Assembly: GCF_047123815.1 (NCBI RefSeq)
Contig: NZ_CP138920.1
Location: forward strand, 124,001-188,000
From: Maricaulis sp017643475
Lineage (GTDB): Bacteria; Pseudomonadota; Alphaproteobacteria; Caulobacterales; Maricaulaceae
DNA length: 64,000 bases
Direction: 5' to 3'
Below the pieces are notes generated by a model. That model did not search any database, was not told the DNA's origin, and saw only the letters and a program-made list of their open reading frames with translations. Shown in pieces: positions 52,527 to 60,618 of this stretch (position 1 is its first letter; each line of letters opens with the position of its first letter). A program made the translations under genes and the position numbers.

Positions 52527-53515
52527 CGCTGTGGCACGCTCGGATAGGGTCGCTTACCACCGGCGTGCTCCACCAGCATCTCGATGCGTTTCTCGATCGG
52601 TGGGTGCGTGGCAAACACGCCCATGAAACCGGCCTTCGGGTTTTCAATAAAGAGCTCCCTCACCTCGCTTGGCGCTTTTTCGATCTCGGCCTGGCCGGAG
52701 ATTTTCTGAAGCGCCGAGATCATGGCGTCCGGGTTCTTCGTCAGCTCCACCGCCCCGGCATCAGCCATGTATTCCCGTCTTCGTGACAGGGAAAAGCGGA
52801 TCAGGACGGCCAGCACCCAGGCCAGGGCGATCATGGCAAAGGCCGCCAGGATCAGCACGCCGCCACCGCGTCGCCCTCCGCGCATCCCACCGTGAAGCAA
52901 TCCGCGAAACGCGATCTCCGCCGCAAACGAGATGATGCCGACAAAGATGATGGCGATGACCATCATGCGCACATCAGCGTGGCGGATATGGCTGAGCTCA
53001 TGCGCCAGCACGGCCTCCAGCTCGGCCCGGTCGAGCCCGTTCATCAGGCCGCGGGTTACGGTGACGGTATACTGGTCTTCACGGATGCCGGACGCATAGG
53101 CATTCATCGCCTCGGTCTCGATAATCGCCAAACGCGGCATGCTCATCCCGCGTGAAACGCACAGGTTTTCCAGCAGATTATAGAGTTCCTTTTCCTCTTC
53201 GCGCCGGACAGTTCGCGCGCCTGTCGAGGCGTCGATCATGCTTTGGTGGAAGAACCAGGCGATGATGAACCAGATGCCGGCAATGCCAAGGGAAACAAGC
53301 CCGATCACCGGCAACTGCTCAAAGGCACCGGCCATCGCCGCGCCGGTTACATCACCCTTGACCGCATCATAGCCATCACCGGCGATGCCCATCCACACCA
53401 GTGTGATGGCAAAGCCGATCAGGACAAGCAGCACCGGGAATCCGGCCAGCAGGATCAACGAGCGCAGGTTATTGTTCCAGATATGTGTGCGAAGTCCGGC
53501 TGCCCCGAACACCAT
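52523..53515 (-). CDS. M48-family zinc metalloprotease (HtpX-like)
   Basis: A 330-residue membrane protease with HELSH (HExxH) in VLAHELSHIRHADVRMM around residue 175. Hydrophobic segments lie near residues 19-39, 65-90 and 185-240, and a distal EYMADAGAVELTKNPDAM supplies the third zinc ligand. It probably degrades damaged membrane proteins. It lies next to a LemA-family gene with a 13-nt gap, a frequent LemA-M48 pairing. Confidence 0.88.
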   Translation of the reverse strand: MVFGAAGLRTHIWNNNLRSLILLAGFPVLLVLIGFAITLVWMGIAGDGYDAVKGDVTGAAMAGAFEQLPVIGLVSLGIAGIWFIIAWFFHQSMIDASTGARTVRREEEKELYNLLENLCVSRGMSMPRLAIIETEAMNAYASGIREDQYTVTVTRGLMNGLDRAELEAVLAHELSHIRHADVRMMVIAIIFVGIISFAAEIAFRGLLHGGMRGGRRGGGVLILAAFAMIALAWVLAVLIRFSLSRRREYMADAGAVELTKNPDAMISALQKISGQAEIEKAPSEVRELFIENPKAGFMGVFATHPPIEKRIEMLVEHAGGKRPYPSVPQR

Positions 53516-53528
53516 CGCACCTCGCCCC

Positions 53529-54080
53529 CTAGAACTTCACATTCGGGGCGCCGCGCTCGGCTTCGCCCACCTCGAAATAGTCTTTGGCGGAAAACCCGAA
53601 CATGTTGGCGATCAGCACAGCCGGGAATTGCTCCACGGCGGTATTGAATTCCTGGACCGCATTGTTGAAGAACCGGCGCGCTGCGGCGATCTTGTTTTCA
53701 AGATCCGCCAGCTCGTTTTGCAGCGACAGAAAATTCTCGTTCGCCTTGAGATCCGGATAGCTTTCCGAAAGCGCGAAAAGCTGACGCAATGCACCGGAGA
53801 GCAGGTTTTCCGCCTCGGCCAGGTCCTTCAGAGAAGAGGCATCGATCGCCGTTTGACGCGCCTTGATGACGCCTTCCAGCGTACCTTTTTCGTGTTCGGC
53901 ATACCCCTTCACCGTCTCGACGAGATTGGGCACCAGGTCGTGACGCTGTTTCAGCTGGACATCAATATCGCCCCAGGCCTGATTGCAGGTCTGTTTGAGA
54001 GCCACCAGCCGGTTGTAGATCATCACCAGGATGAGCGGGATGCCGACAAAAACGACCAGAAGGATGATCCAGGATTCCAT
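53529..54080 (-). CDS. LemA-family membrane protein
   Basis: A 183-residue protein with one N-terminal transmembrane helix (residues 2-20), then a long helical domain with QTCNQAWGDIDVQLKQRHDLVPNLVETVKGYAEHE. Family members are membrane-anchored helical proteins often coded with M48 peptidases. The pairing with the gene downstream suggests a shared role in envelope maintenance. Confidence 0.88.
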   Translation of the reverse strand: MESWIILLVVFVGIPLILVMIYNRLVALKQTCNQAWGDIDVQLKQRHDLVPNLVETVKGYAEHEKGTLEGVIKARQTAIDASSLKDLAEAENLLSGALRQLFALSESYPDLKANENFLSLQNELADLENKIAAARRFFNNAVQEFNTAVEQFPAVLIANMFGFSAKDYFEVGEAERGAPNVKF

Positions 54081-54115
54081 TTAAAAACGCTCCAGTTAGG
54101 GGGACTTGATCCCTT

Positions 54116-56392
54116 TTATTCCGATTTCGCCTGCGAGGCGAGGAATTCCGATCCACGCGGGGCAAAACGCAGCGACCGCGGGAAACCGCGCGGTGCCATC
54201 TTGCCAGCCTGGGCACGCTTGGCCGTCCACAGCTCCCAGTCATCGAGGTTGAAACGACGCCCGGCGCCATCCAGCCAGCTCAATCCATCCTCGGCATTGA
54301 AGATAGTCGCATCTGCCAGTTCCGCGCCCTTGCCACCCAACAGGCGCACACCTTTGCCGCGAGACATCATCGGAATTTCATCGGCCTGGAAGACCAGGAG
54401 TTTCTTGTTCTCACCGACCAGGGCGCAGCGATCACCCATTGCCGGGATGCACAGGAGCGCCTCGTCACCATCAACCAGATTGAGGATCTGTTTGCCGCCC
54501 TTCTTGGCCGCCATACAGTCCTTCTCGGCGATGCGGAAACCGGTCCCGGCGCCTGAGGCGACCAGCAGCACCCGTTCCGGATCATACTTGAACAGACCAA
54601 TCGGCGCGGCGTCCTCGGGCAGATCGACATGCAGGCGCACCGGCTCGCCATGACCACGACCGCCCGGCAGTTTGGACGCATCGAGCGTGTAGAACTTACC
54701 GTCCGTCGCGAACATCAAAAGCTTGTCGGTCGTCTCGCATTTCACTGCAAAGGCGGATTTGTCGCCCTCCTTGAACTTGAGACCGGTAACATCGGAGGAA
54801 TGGCCTTTCAGCGCCCTCACCCAGCCCTTTTCCGACAAGACGGCGGTAATCGGTTCGCGCACCACGAAGGCCTCGATGGAGGCGGCATCCGCCACAGCCG
54901 GCGCTTCGCCGAAATGCGTACGACGGGCACCCAGCTCGGTCTCCGGCCCGTAATACGCCTCGACCTCGGCGATCTCGCCATCGACCTTTTCCCATTGCAG
55001 GGTTTCCGAGCCGATGAGGTCTTTCAGGGACTTGCGCTCTCCGCGAAGTTTCTTGTCCTCCTCGCGGATTTCCAGCTCTTCCAGCTTGCGCAGGGCCCGC
55101 AGGCGCATGTTCAGGATCGCTTCGGTCTGACGCTCGGTCAGCTTGAAGGTCTCCATCAATGTCTCTTTGGGCTTGTCCTCGAAGCGGATGATGCGGATGA
55201 CCTCATCCAGATCCGCGTAGACAATCAGATAGCCCGCCAGGACTTCCAGGCGGTCTTCCACCTTGGCCAGGCGTGTGCGCGCTCGGCGCACAACGACTTC
55301 GCGGCGGTGATCCACCCAGATGCGCAGCGTTTCCTTTAGCGGCATGACCCGCGGCGTTCCGGTCGGATCCAGGACGTTGAGGTTCAGCGAGATCCGGTTT
55401 TCCAGATCCGTCAGCTTGAACAGGCTCTCCATCATCATGTCCGGATCAACCAGCTTGGATTTCGGCTCGATGACAAGGCGAATATCCTCGGTGGACTCGT
55501 CAAGAATGTCGTCCACCAGCGGCAGTTTCTTGGCGTCCATGAGCTGCGCGATACGTTCGACCAGCTTGGACTTCTGCACCAGGTACGGGATCTCGGTGAC
55601 AATCACGCGCCACATGCCGCGACCGAGATCCTCCTTCTCCCACTTGGCCCGTGTGCGGAAACCGCCGCGGCCGGTTTCATAGGCCTCGCGGATGCTCTCC
55701 GGGCTTTCGACACAGATACCGCCGGTCGGGAAATCAGGTCCCTTGACGTGAGTCAGCAACGTATCGGTGGTGACCTCCGGATCAGCGATCAAGGCACGGG
55801 CCGCCCCACAGATCTCGGCGGCATTGTGCGGAGGGATGGACGTTGCCATGCCCACTGCAATCCCGGTGGACCCATTGGCCAGCAAGTTCGGAAAAGCGCC
55901 CGGCAGCACGATCGGCTCGCTCTCGGAACCATCATACGTGTCCTCGAAATCGACCGTGCCGTTCTCGATATCCTGCAGCAGAAGTTCAGCCGCCTTGGTC
56001 AGGCGCGCTTCGGTGTAACGCATGGCGGCTGCATTATCGCCGTCGATATTGCCGAAATTGCCCTGCCCCTCGACCAGCGGGTAGCGCGCCGCGAAGTCCT
56101 GGCTGAGACGCACCAGTGCGTCATAGACCGACTGATCACCGTGGGGGTGGTATTTACCGATCACGTCACCGACGACACGGGCCGATTTCTTGAAGGCTGC
56201 ATCCGGGTTCAGCTTGAGCTCGCGCATGGCGTAAAGCAGGCGGCGGTGAACCGGTTTCAGACCATCTCGCGCATCGGGAAGCGCCCGCTGGGTGATCGTC
56301 GACAGCGCATAGGCCAGATAGCGTTTCGAGAGCGCTTCATCGAACGCTTCCTCGATAATATGACCACCTTGGGGATCGAAATTCTCGCCCAT
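54116..56392 (-). CDS. parC: DNA topoisomerase IV subunit A
   Basis: Decatenates daughter chromosomes with ParE. The 758-residue protein begins EAFDEALSKRYLAYALSTI and has the catalytic Tyr in AAMRYTEARLTKAAEL. The quinolone-binding segment is KYHPHGDQSVYDALVRLSQ. The C-terminal domain has blade-like repeats (for example RALKGHSSDVTGLKFKEGDKS). ATG 56392 was chosen, with AGGT about 10 nt upstream; an earlier in-frame start adds 8 residues. parE is not in the window. Confidence 0.93.
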   Translation of the reverse strand: MGENFDPQGGHIIEEAFDEALSKRYLAYALSTITQRALPDARDGLKPVHRRLLYAMRELKLNPDAAFKKSARVVGDVIGKYHPHGDQSVYDALVRLSQDFAARYPLVEGQGNFGNIDGDNAAAMRYTEARLTKAAELLLQDIENGTVDFEDTYDGSESEPIVLPGAFPNLLANGSTGIAVGMATSIPPHNAAEICGAARALIADPEVTTDTLLTHVKGPDFPTGGICVESPESIREAYETGRGGFRTRAKWEKEDLGRGMWRVIVTEIPYLVQKSKLVERIAQLMDAKKLPLVDDILDESTEDIRLVIEPKSKLVDPDMMMESLFKLTDLENRISLNLNVLDPTGTPRVMPLKETLRIWVDHRREVVVRRARTRLAKVEDRLEVLAGYLIVYADLDEVIRIIRFEDKPKETLMETFKLTERQTEAILNMRLRALRKLEELEIREEDKKLRGERKSLKDLIGSETLQWEKVDGEIAEVEAYYGPETELGARRTHFGEAPAVADAASIEAFVVREPITAVLSEKGWVRALKGHSSDVTGLKFKEGDKSAFAVKCETTDKLLMFATDGKFYTLDASKLPGGRGHGEPVRLHVDLPEDAAPIGLFKYDPERVLLVASGAGTGFRIAEKDCMAAKKGGKQILNLVDGDEALLCIPAMGDRCALVGENKKLLVFQADEIPMMSRGKGVRLLGGKGAELADATIFNAEDGLSWLDGAGRRFNLDDWELWTAKRAQAGKMAPRGFPRSLRFAPRGSEFLASQAKSE

Positions 56393-56483
56393 GACCTGCA
56401 CCTTTTTGATTCGCACCGGTCAGTATAGGTGATTTGCCTGTCCACACAGGCCTGGAGCGCAGGATTTGCCGGGGAAAACCCGG

Positions 56484-57212
56484 CTACAACCGCGCCACCC
56501 GTTCCAGCTCGTTGACCAAACGCTCGCGGGCATCCGGCAATTGTTTATCGACCGGCCACAGAACACGGCGTTCGAGGAAATATCCGGTCAGGTCCAGTCC
56601 CTTGGCGATATCACCCTCACCGATCTGGCCCGTGCCACGCATAAAGGCCGGGAGCTCCAGCAGTTTGGCGACATAGGGCGCAGCTTCCTCCGCACAGACC
56701 GCACGGCCGGTGCGCGGGCTGATATGGGTGAGTTCTTCGGTTTCGCCTGTCACCGCGCATTTTTCCCAGTCCAGGCCATACCCCAGATCGGACAGCAGCC
56801 CCGCCTCCCAGCGCACATAGAGCGCCGGCCAGATATCGATATCCTCCAGCGCGGACAGGAAGACGCGGAAACCATGATAAACCGCTTCATGGGTCTCGCG
56901 TTCCGGCAAGGCAAGGATGGCCATGGCACAGGCGGAGTTGAGCGCCGCCAGCGAGGTCCGGTCATCCATGACGATACCCGCGCCCAGCTCGTCCGGCTCG
57001 ATCTGGAACTGGCCGAGATGTTCAGCAAGCCGCGCGCGCCAGTGCAGGCGCACCTGATTACCCGGTTGAAGAACCGGCCGCAGTGTGCGCGATCGCGCGC
57101 CCTTCACCAGGCCGGCATGCCGCCCGTGCTCCAGTGTCAGCGCCTCGATGATGGCGCTGGTTTCACCGTGCGGGCGCACGGAGAGAATGATGCCTGAATC
57201 AGTCCAGTCCAT
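56484..57212 (-). CDS. recO: DNA repair protein RecO
   Basis: Loads RecA on SSB-coated DNA with RecF/RecR. The 242-residue protein has the N-terminal OB domain DSGIILSVRPHGETSAIIEALTLEHGRHAGLVKGA and a helical C-terminal domain. Only some of the zinc-finger cysteines are visible (KCAVTGE and AVCAEEA). It follows era by 40 nt on the same strand. Confidence 0.92.
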   Translation of the reverse strand: MDWTDSGIILSVRPHGETSAIIEALTLEHGRHAGLVKGARSRTLRPVLQPGNQVRLHWRARLAEHLGQFQIEPDELGAGIVMDDRTSLAALNSACAMAILALPERETHEAVYHGFRVFLSALEDIDIWPALYVRWEAGLLSDLGYGLDWEKCAVTGETEELTHISPRTGRAVCAEEAAPYVAKLLELPAFMRGTGQIGEGDIAKGLDLTGYFLERRVLWPVDKQLPDARERLVNELERVARL

Positions 57213-57252
57213 GGCGATGTTCTAGGTGAGTCTCGTCACCGAGGCGAACGGC

Positions 57253-58200
57253 CTAGACGTCGAAGTCCAGTCCAACATCAGAATAGTGCCCGCGGCGGTT
57301 CATCCATTTCGGATCTACCTTCACATTGAGGAAGAGATGCACCTTGCAGCCCAGTACTTCCTCCAGCTCCTTGCGGGAGGCCTCGCCGATGGTTTTGAGC
57401 GCAGATCCGCCCTTGCCGATAACGATCGGCTTCTGGCTGTCGCGCTCGATGATGATGGACTGCTCCACCCGGATCGAGCCATCGCGCAGGCGTTTCCACA
57501 CTTCAGTGTCGACCATGGAAGCGTAGGGCAATTCCTCGTGCAGGCGCAGATAGACTTTCTCGCGCGTGATCTCCGCCGCCAGGATGCGTGACGGCAAGTC
57601 CGCGACCTGATCTTCCGGATAATGCCAGACTCCTTCCGGCATCAGGCCGGACAGATGGGTTTTCAGCGTATCAACGCCATATCCCCGTTTGGCCGAGACC
57701 ATGAAGACATCACTGTAACAACCTGTCTCGAAAAGGTTTTGCGAGATTGCGAGCAGGCGATCGCGTTCCAACAGGTCGATCTTGTTGAGCGCCAGGATCG
57801 CCTTGCCGCCCGTGCGTTTGAGCCCTTCGGTGACGCGCTCATCGTCCTCGATCATCTTGCTGTCACCCGACTTGCTCTCGCCGCGCGCCATGCGGTCGCG
57901 CGCGCTGGCATCAACGACGTGGATCACCGCGTCCGCATCGGCAACGCCGGCCCACGCCGCATTGACCATGGCCTTGTCCAGGCGGCGCTTGGGCGCGAAC
58001 ACGCCGGGTGTATCCACCAGCACGATCTGGCTGGGACCATCAATCGCCACACCGCGCACGGCAAAGCGCGTGGTCTGGACCTTGTGCGTCACAATGGTGA
58101 CCTTCTCACCGACCAGTGCGTTTACCAGCGTCGACTTGCCGGCATTGGGGGAACCGATAACGGCGACAAAACCGCAGCGGAGTGGAGTATCAGCGGACAT
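57253..58200 (-). CDS. era: Ribosome-assembly GTPase Era
   Basis: Binds 16S rRNA 3' end and GTP in 30S assembly. The 315-residue protein has G1 GSPNAGKST, G2 region QTTRFAVRG, G3 DTPG, G4 NKID and a C-terminal KH domain with VIGKGGSALKTIGEASRKEL. The ATG at 58200 lies inside the end of rnc (about 11-nt overlap); an upstream in-frame start was rejected. Confidence 0.96.
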   Translation of the reverse strand: MSADTPLRCGFVAVIGSPNAGKSTLVNALVGEKVTIVTHKVQTTRFAVRGVAIDGPSQIVLVDTPGVFAPKRRLDKAMVNAAWAGVADADAVIHVVDASARDRMARGESKSGDSKMIEDDERVTEGLKRTGGKAILALNKIDLLERDRLLAISQNLFETGCYSDVFMVSAKRGYGVDTLKTHLSGLMPEGVWHYPEDQVADLPSRILAAEITREKVYLRLHEELPYASMVDTEVWKRLRDGSIRVEQSIIIERDSQKPIVIGKGGSALKTIGEASRKELEEVLGCKVHLFLNVKVDPKWMNRRGHYSDVGLDFDV

Positions 58201-58879
58201 GCACGCCCTCCCGGGCCAATAGATTGGTTGCGGCTTCACGCTCAGCCGCCTGTTTTGACTTGCCTTCGCCGGTTTCCGGATCAAGCGGCGCGACCATGAC
58301 CTCAACCGTGAAAATCGGTCGGTGGTCCGGGCCGGAGCGTTCTCTCAGATCATAACGCGGCTGGGTATAACCCTTCTTGGCCGCCCATTCCTGCAGCGCA
58401 GACTTGGCGTCCTTGGGCTTGTGTTTGAGATCCTCGATCTTGGATCCCCAGTGCTGGTCGTAAAAGGCCTGTACCGCCGGGCGACCGCCATCGAGATAAA
58501 TCGCCGCGATCAGCGACTCGCAGGCATCGCCGAGGATCGAGGTCTTGTCGCGCCCCCCGCCCTTTTCTTCCGAGCGACCGATTTTCAGCGCAGATCCGAT
58601 ATCCACCTCACGGGCGACATCGGCGCAGGTTTCCTTGCGCACCAGCGAGTTGAGACGCGGCGCCAGCGCGCCTTCGTCAGCCCCCTCAAAGGCATTGAAC
58701 AGGGCTTCCGCCGTCATCAGTCCCAGAACACGATCGCCAAGGAATTCCAGGCGTTCGTAATTGCGGTGGGTCTTGCGGCCTTCGCCGAAGCTGGAATGAG
58801 TCAGCGCGCGCTCCAGCAACTCCCGGCTCTGGAAGCTGTAGCCAATGCGCTTTTCAAGATCCGCGATCGGGTCAGACAT
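58190..58879 (-). CDS. rnc: Ribonuclease III
   Basis: Cuts double-stranded RNA, including rRNA precursors. The 229-residue protein has the signature NYERLEFLGDRVLGLM, GDACESLIAAIYLDGG with the catalytic acidic residues, and a C-terminal double-strand RNA-binding domain (KSALQEWAAKKGYTQPRY). ATG 58879 overlaps the end of acpS and was chosen over an in-frame start 20 codons upstream. Confidence 0.95.
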   Translation of the reverse strand: MSDPIADLEKRIGYSFQSRELLERALTHSSFGEGRKTHRNYERLEFLGDRVLGLMTAEALFNAFEGADEGALAPRLNSLVRKETCADVAREVDIGSALKIGRSEEKGGGRDKTSILGDACESLIAAIYLDGGRPAVQAFYDQHWGSKIEDLKHKPKDAKSALQEWAAKKGYTQPRYDLRERSGPDHRPIFTVEVMVAPLDPETGEGKSKQAAEREAATNLLAREGVHVR

Positions 58880-59285
58880 CGGGCGCATTCTCCGGCACGG
58901 CTTCCAGCACCACAAAGGCCTGGGCCCAGGGGTGGTCATCCGTGATGGTGATATGGATGCGGTGCTTCATACCTGCTGGCGTCAGCGCTTGAGCTCGTTC
59001 CAGCGCCCGCCCCTTCAGCTCCAGTGTCGGCTTGCCCGACGGCAGGTTCACCACACCGATTTCCTTCCAGGACACACCACGCGCAATGCCCGTGCCCAGC
59101 GCCTTGGCGCCCGCCTCCTTGGCTGCGAAACGCTTGGCATAACTCTCCGCCCGGCGACGCCGCCGTTCGGACTTGGCCTGTTCAATCTCGGTAAAACAGC
59201 GCTGCACAAACCGGTCCCCAAACCGGTCCAGCGATCCCTGTATGCGCTCGATATTGCACAGATCAGAGCCGAGACCGATGATCAC
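58872..59285 (-). CDS. acpS: Holo-acyl-carrier-protein synthase
   Basis: Adds 4'-phosphopantetheine to acyl carrier protein. The 137-residue protein has the motif IIGLGSDLCNIERI with the metal-binding Asp, and KRFAAKEAGAKALG. Its start overlaps the pdxJ stop (ATGA). Confidence 0.94.
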   Translation of the reverse strand: MIIGLGSDLCNIERIQGSLDRFGDRFVQRCFTEIEQAKSERRRRRAESYAKRFAAKEAGAKALGTGIARGVSWKEIGVVNLPSGKPTLELKGRALERAQALTPAGMKHRIHITITDDHPWAQAFVVLEAVPENAPDV

Positions 59286-60037
59286 GTGTCCACCGCGCTT
59301 TCCTTGCGTGCCTCGACCATCAGGCCGCGCATAGTGGTGACCGCTTCGCGCAGGCCGCGGAAGATGGCTTCACCGATCAGGAAGTGACCGATATTGAGCT
59401 CGATGATCTCCGGAATAGCCGCGACCGGTTTGACAGTGTCATAGGTCAGACCGTGACCGGCATGGACTTCCAGCCCTCGCTTGTGAGCCTCTACAGCACC
59501 GGCCCGGATCAGTTCCAGGTGACGTTTGACCTCGGCCTCATCGCCCGCCAGCGCCGCCTCGCAATAGGCCCCGGTGTGCAGTTCAACAACGGCAGCTCCC
59601 ATGGCTTCGGCGACGGCAATCTGGACCGGGTCGGGTTCGATGAACAGCGAGACGCGAATACCGGAATCGGCCAGCTGACGCACATAGGGCGCGATGTGAT
59701 TATGGCCCGCAGCCACATCCAGCCCGCCTTCAGTCGTGCGCTCCTCGCGCTTTTCCGGCACCAGGCAGACCGCGTGCGGCTTGTGCCGCAGGGCGATCTC
59801 GAGCATTTCCTCGGTCGTCGCCATTTCAAGGTTCAGCGGCAGCTCGATCTCGGCCATCAGCCGGTCGATATCCCCATCCGTGATGTGACGACGGTCCTCG
59901 CGCAGGTGTGCGGTAATGCCGTCGGCACCACTTTCGGCCGCCTGGCGCGCTGCACGAACCGGGTCCGGGTGCGCACCTCCGCGGGCATTGCGGATGGTTG
60001 CCACGTGATCGATATTGACGCCCAGGCGTAAGGTCAT
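59282..60037 (-). CDS. pdxJ: Pyridoxine 5'-phosphate synthase
   Basis: Condenses DXP with 1-amino-acetone-3-phosphate to pyridoxine phosphate. The 251-residue TIM-barrel protein has RLGVNIDHVATIRNARGG, GITAHLREDRRHI, and AGHGLTYDTVKPVA. Its start overlaps the pyrE stop by 4 nt. Confidence 0.96.
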   Translation of the reverse strand: MTLRLGVNIDHVATIRNARGGAHPDPVRAARQAAESGADGITAHLREDRRHITDGDIDRLMAEIELPLNLEMATTEEMLEIALRHKPHAVCLVPEKREERTTEGGLDVAAGHNHIAPYVRQLADSGIRVSLFIEPDPVQIAVAEAMGAAVVELHTGAYCEAALAGDEAEVKRHLELIRAGAVEAHKRGLEVHAGHGLTYDTVKPVAAIPEIIELNIGHFLIGEAIFRGLREAVTTMRGLMVEARKESAVDT

Positions 60038-60618
60038 TTCAGGCCACGGCTCCCGGGTTTGATGGCCGGAATGGCTTCCAGCTCCGGCGGCAGATTGTCC
60101 GGCTCGTAAGCGGGTACTTTATACTGGGTCAGTGAAATCAGCGGCACGCCGACATCGGCTTCACCGGCAGAACGATCAACCAGGCAGCCTTCGGCAATGA
60201 CCGTGGCGCCCGTGGCGTTGATCGCCTCGATGCATTCGCGGGAACTCAGACCCGTGGAGACGATATCCTCGACCACCAGGACCTTGTCATCACTGGAAAG
60301 TTCAAAGCCGCGACGCAGGGTGAACTCGCCGCCCTCGCGCTCCACGTACAGCGCCTTGAGGCCCATATGGCGTGCGGTCTCATACCCTGGGATCAGGCCG
60401 CCCACTGCGGGAGAGACGATCACGGTCGGCTGTTCGGTGAGCTCGGCCTTGAGCTTTTCCGCCAGCGCCTTGCACAGACGTTCGGTGCGCTCCGGTTCGG
60501 CAAAGACCTTGGCCTTTTGCAGGAAAACCGGGCTGCGCAGGCCCGATGACAGGATGAAATGACCTTCCAGCAGCGCGCCCGCCTCGCGGAACTCGTGCAA
60601 TACTTCCTCGCGTGTCAT
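60034..60618 (-). CDS. pyrE: Orotate phosphoribosyltransferase
   Basis: Makes orotidine monophosphate from orotate and PRPP. The 194-residue protein has the PRPP loop KVLVVEDIVSTGLSS and FILSSGLRSPVFLQKAKVF near the start. The ATG at 60618 overlaps the stop of rel (ATGA) and was preferred over an in-frame start 4 codons earlier. Confidence 0.95.
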   Translation of the reverse strand: MTREEVLHEFREAGALLEGHFILSSGLRSPVFLQKAKVFAEPERTERLCKALAEKLKAELTEQPTVIVSPAVGGLIPGYETARHMGLKALYVEREGGEFTLRRGFELSSDDKVLVVEDIVSTGLSSRECIEAINATGATVIAEGCLVDRSAGEADVGVPLISLTQYKVPAYEPDNLPPELEAIPAIKPGSRGLK

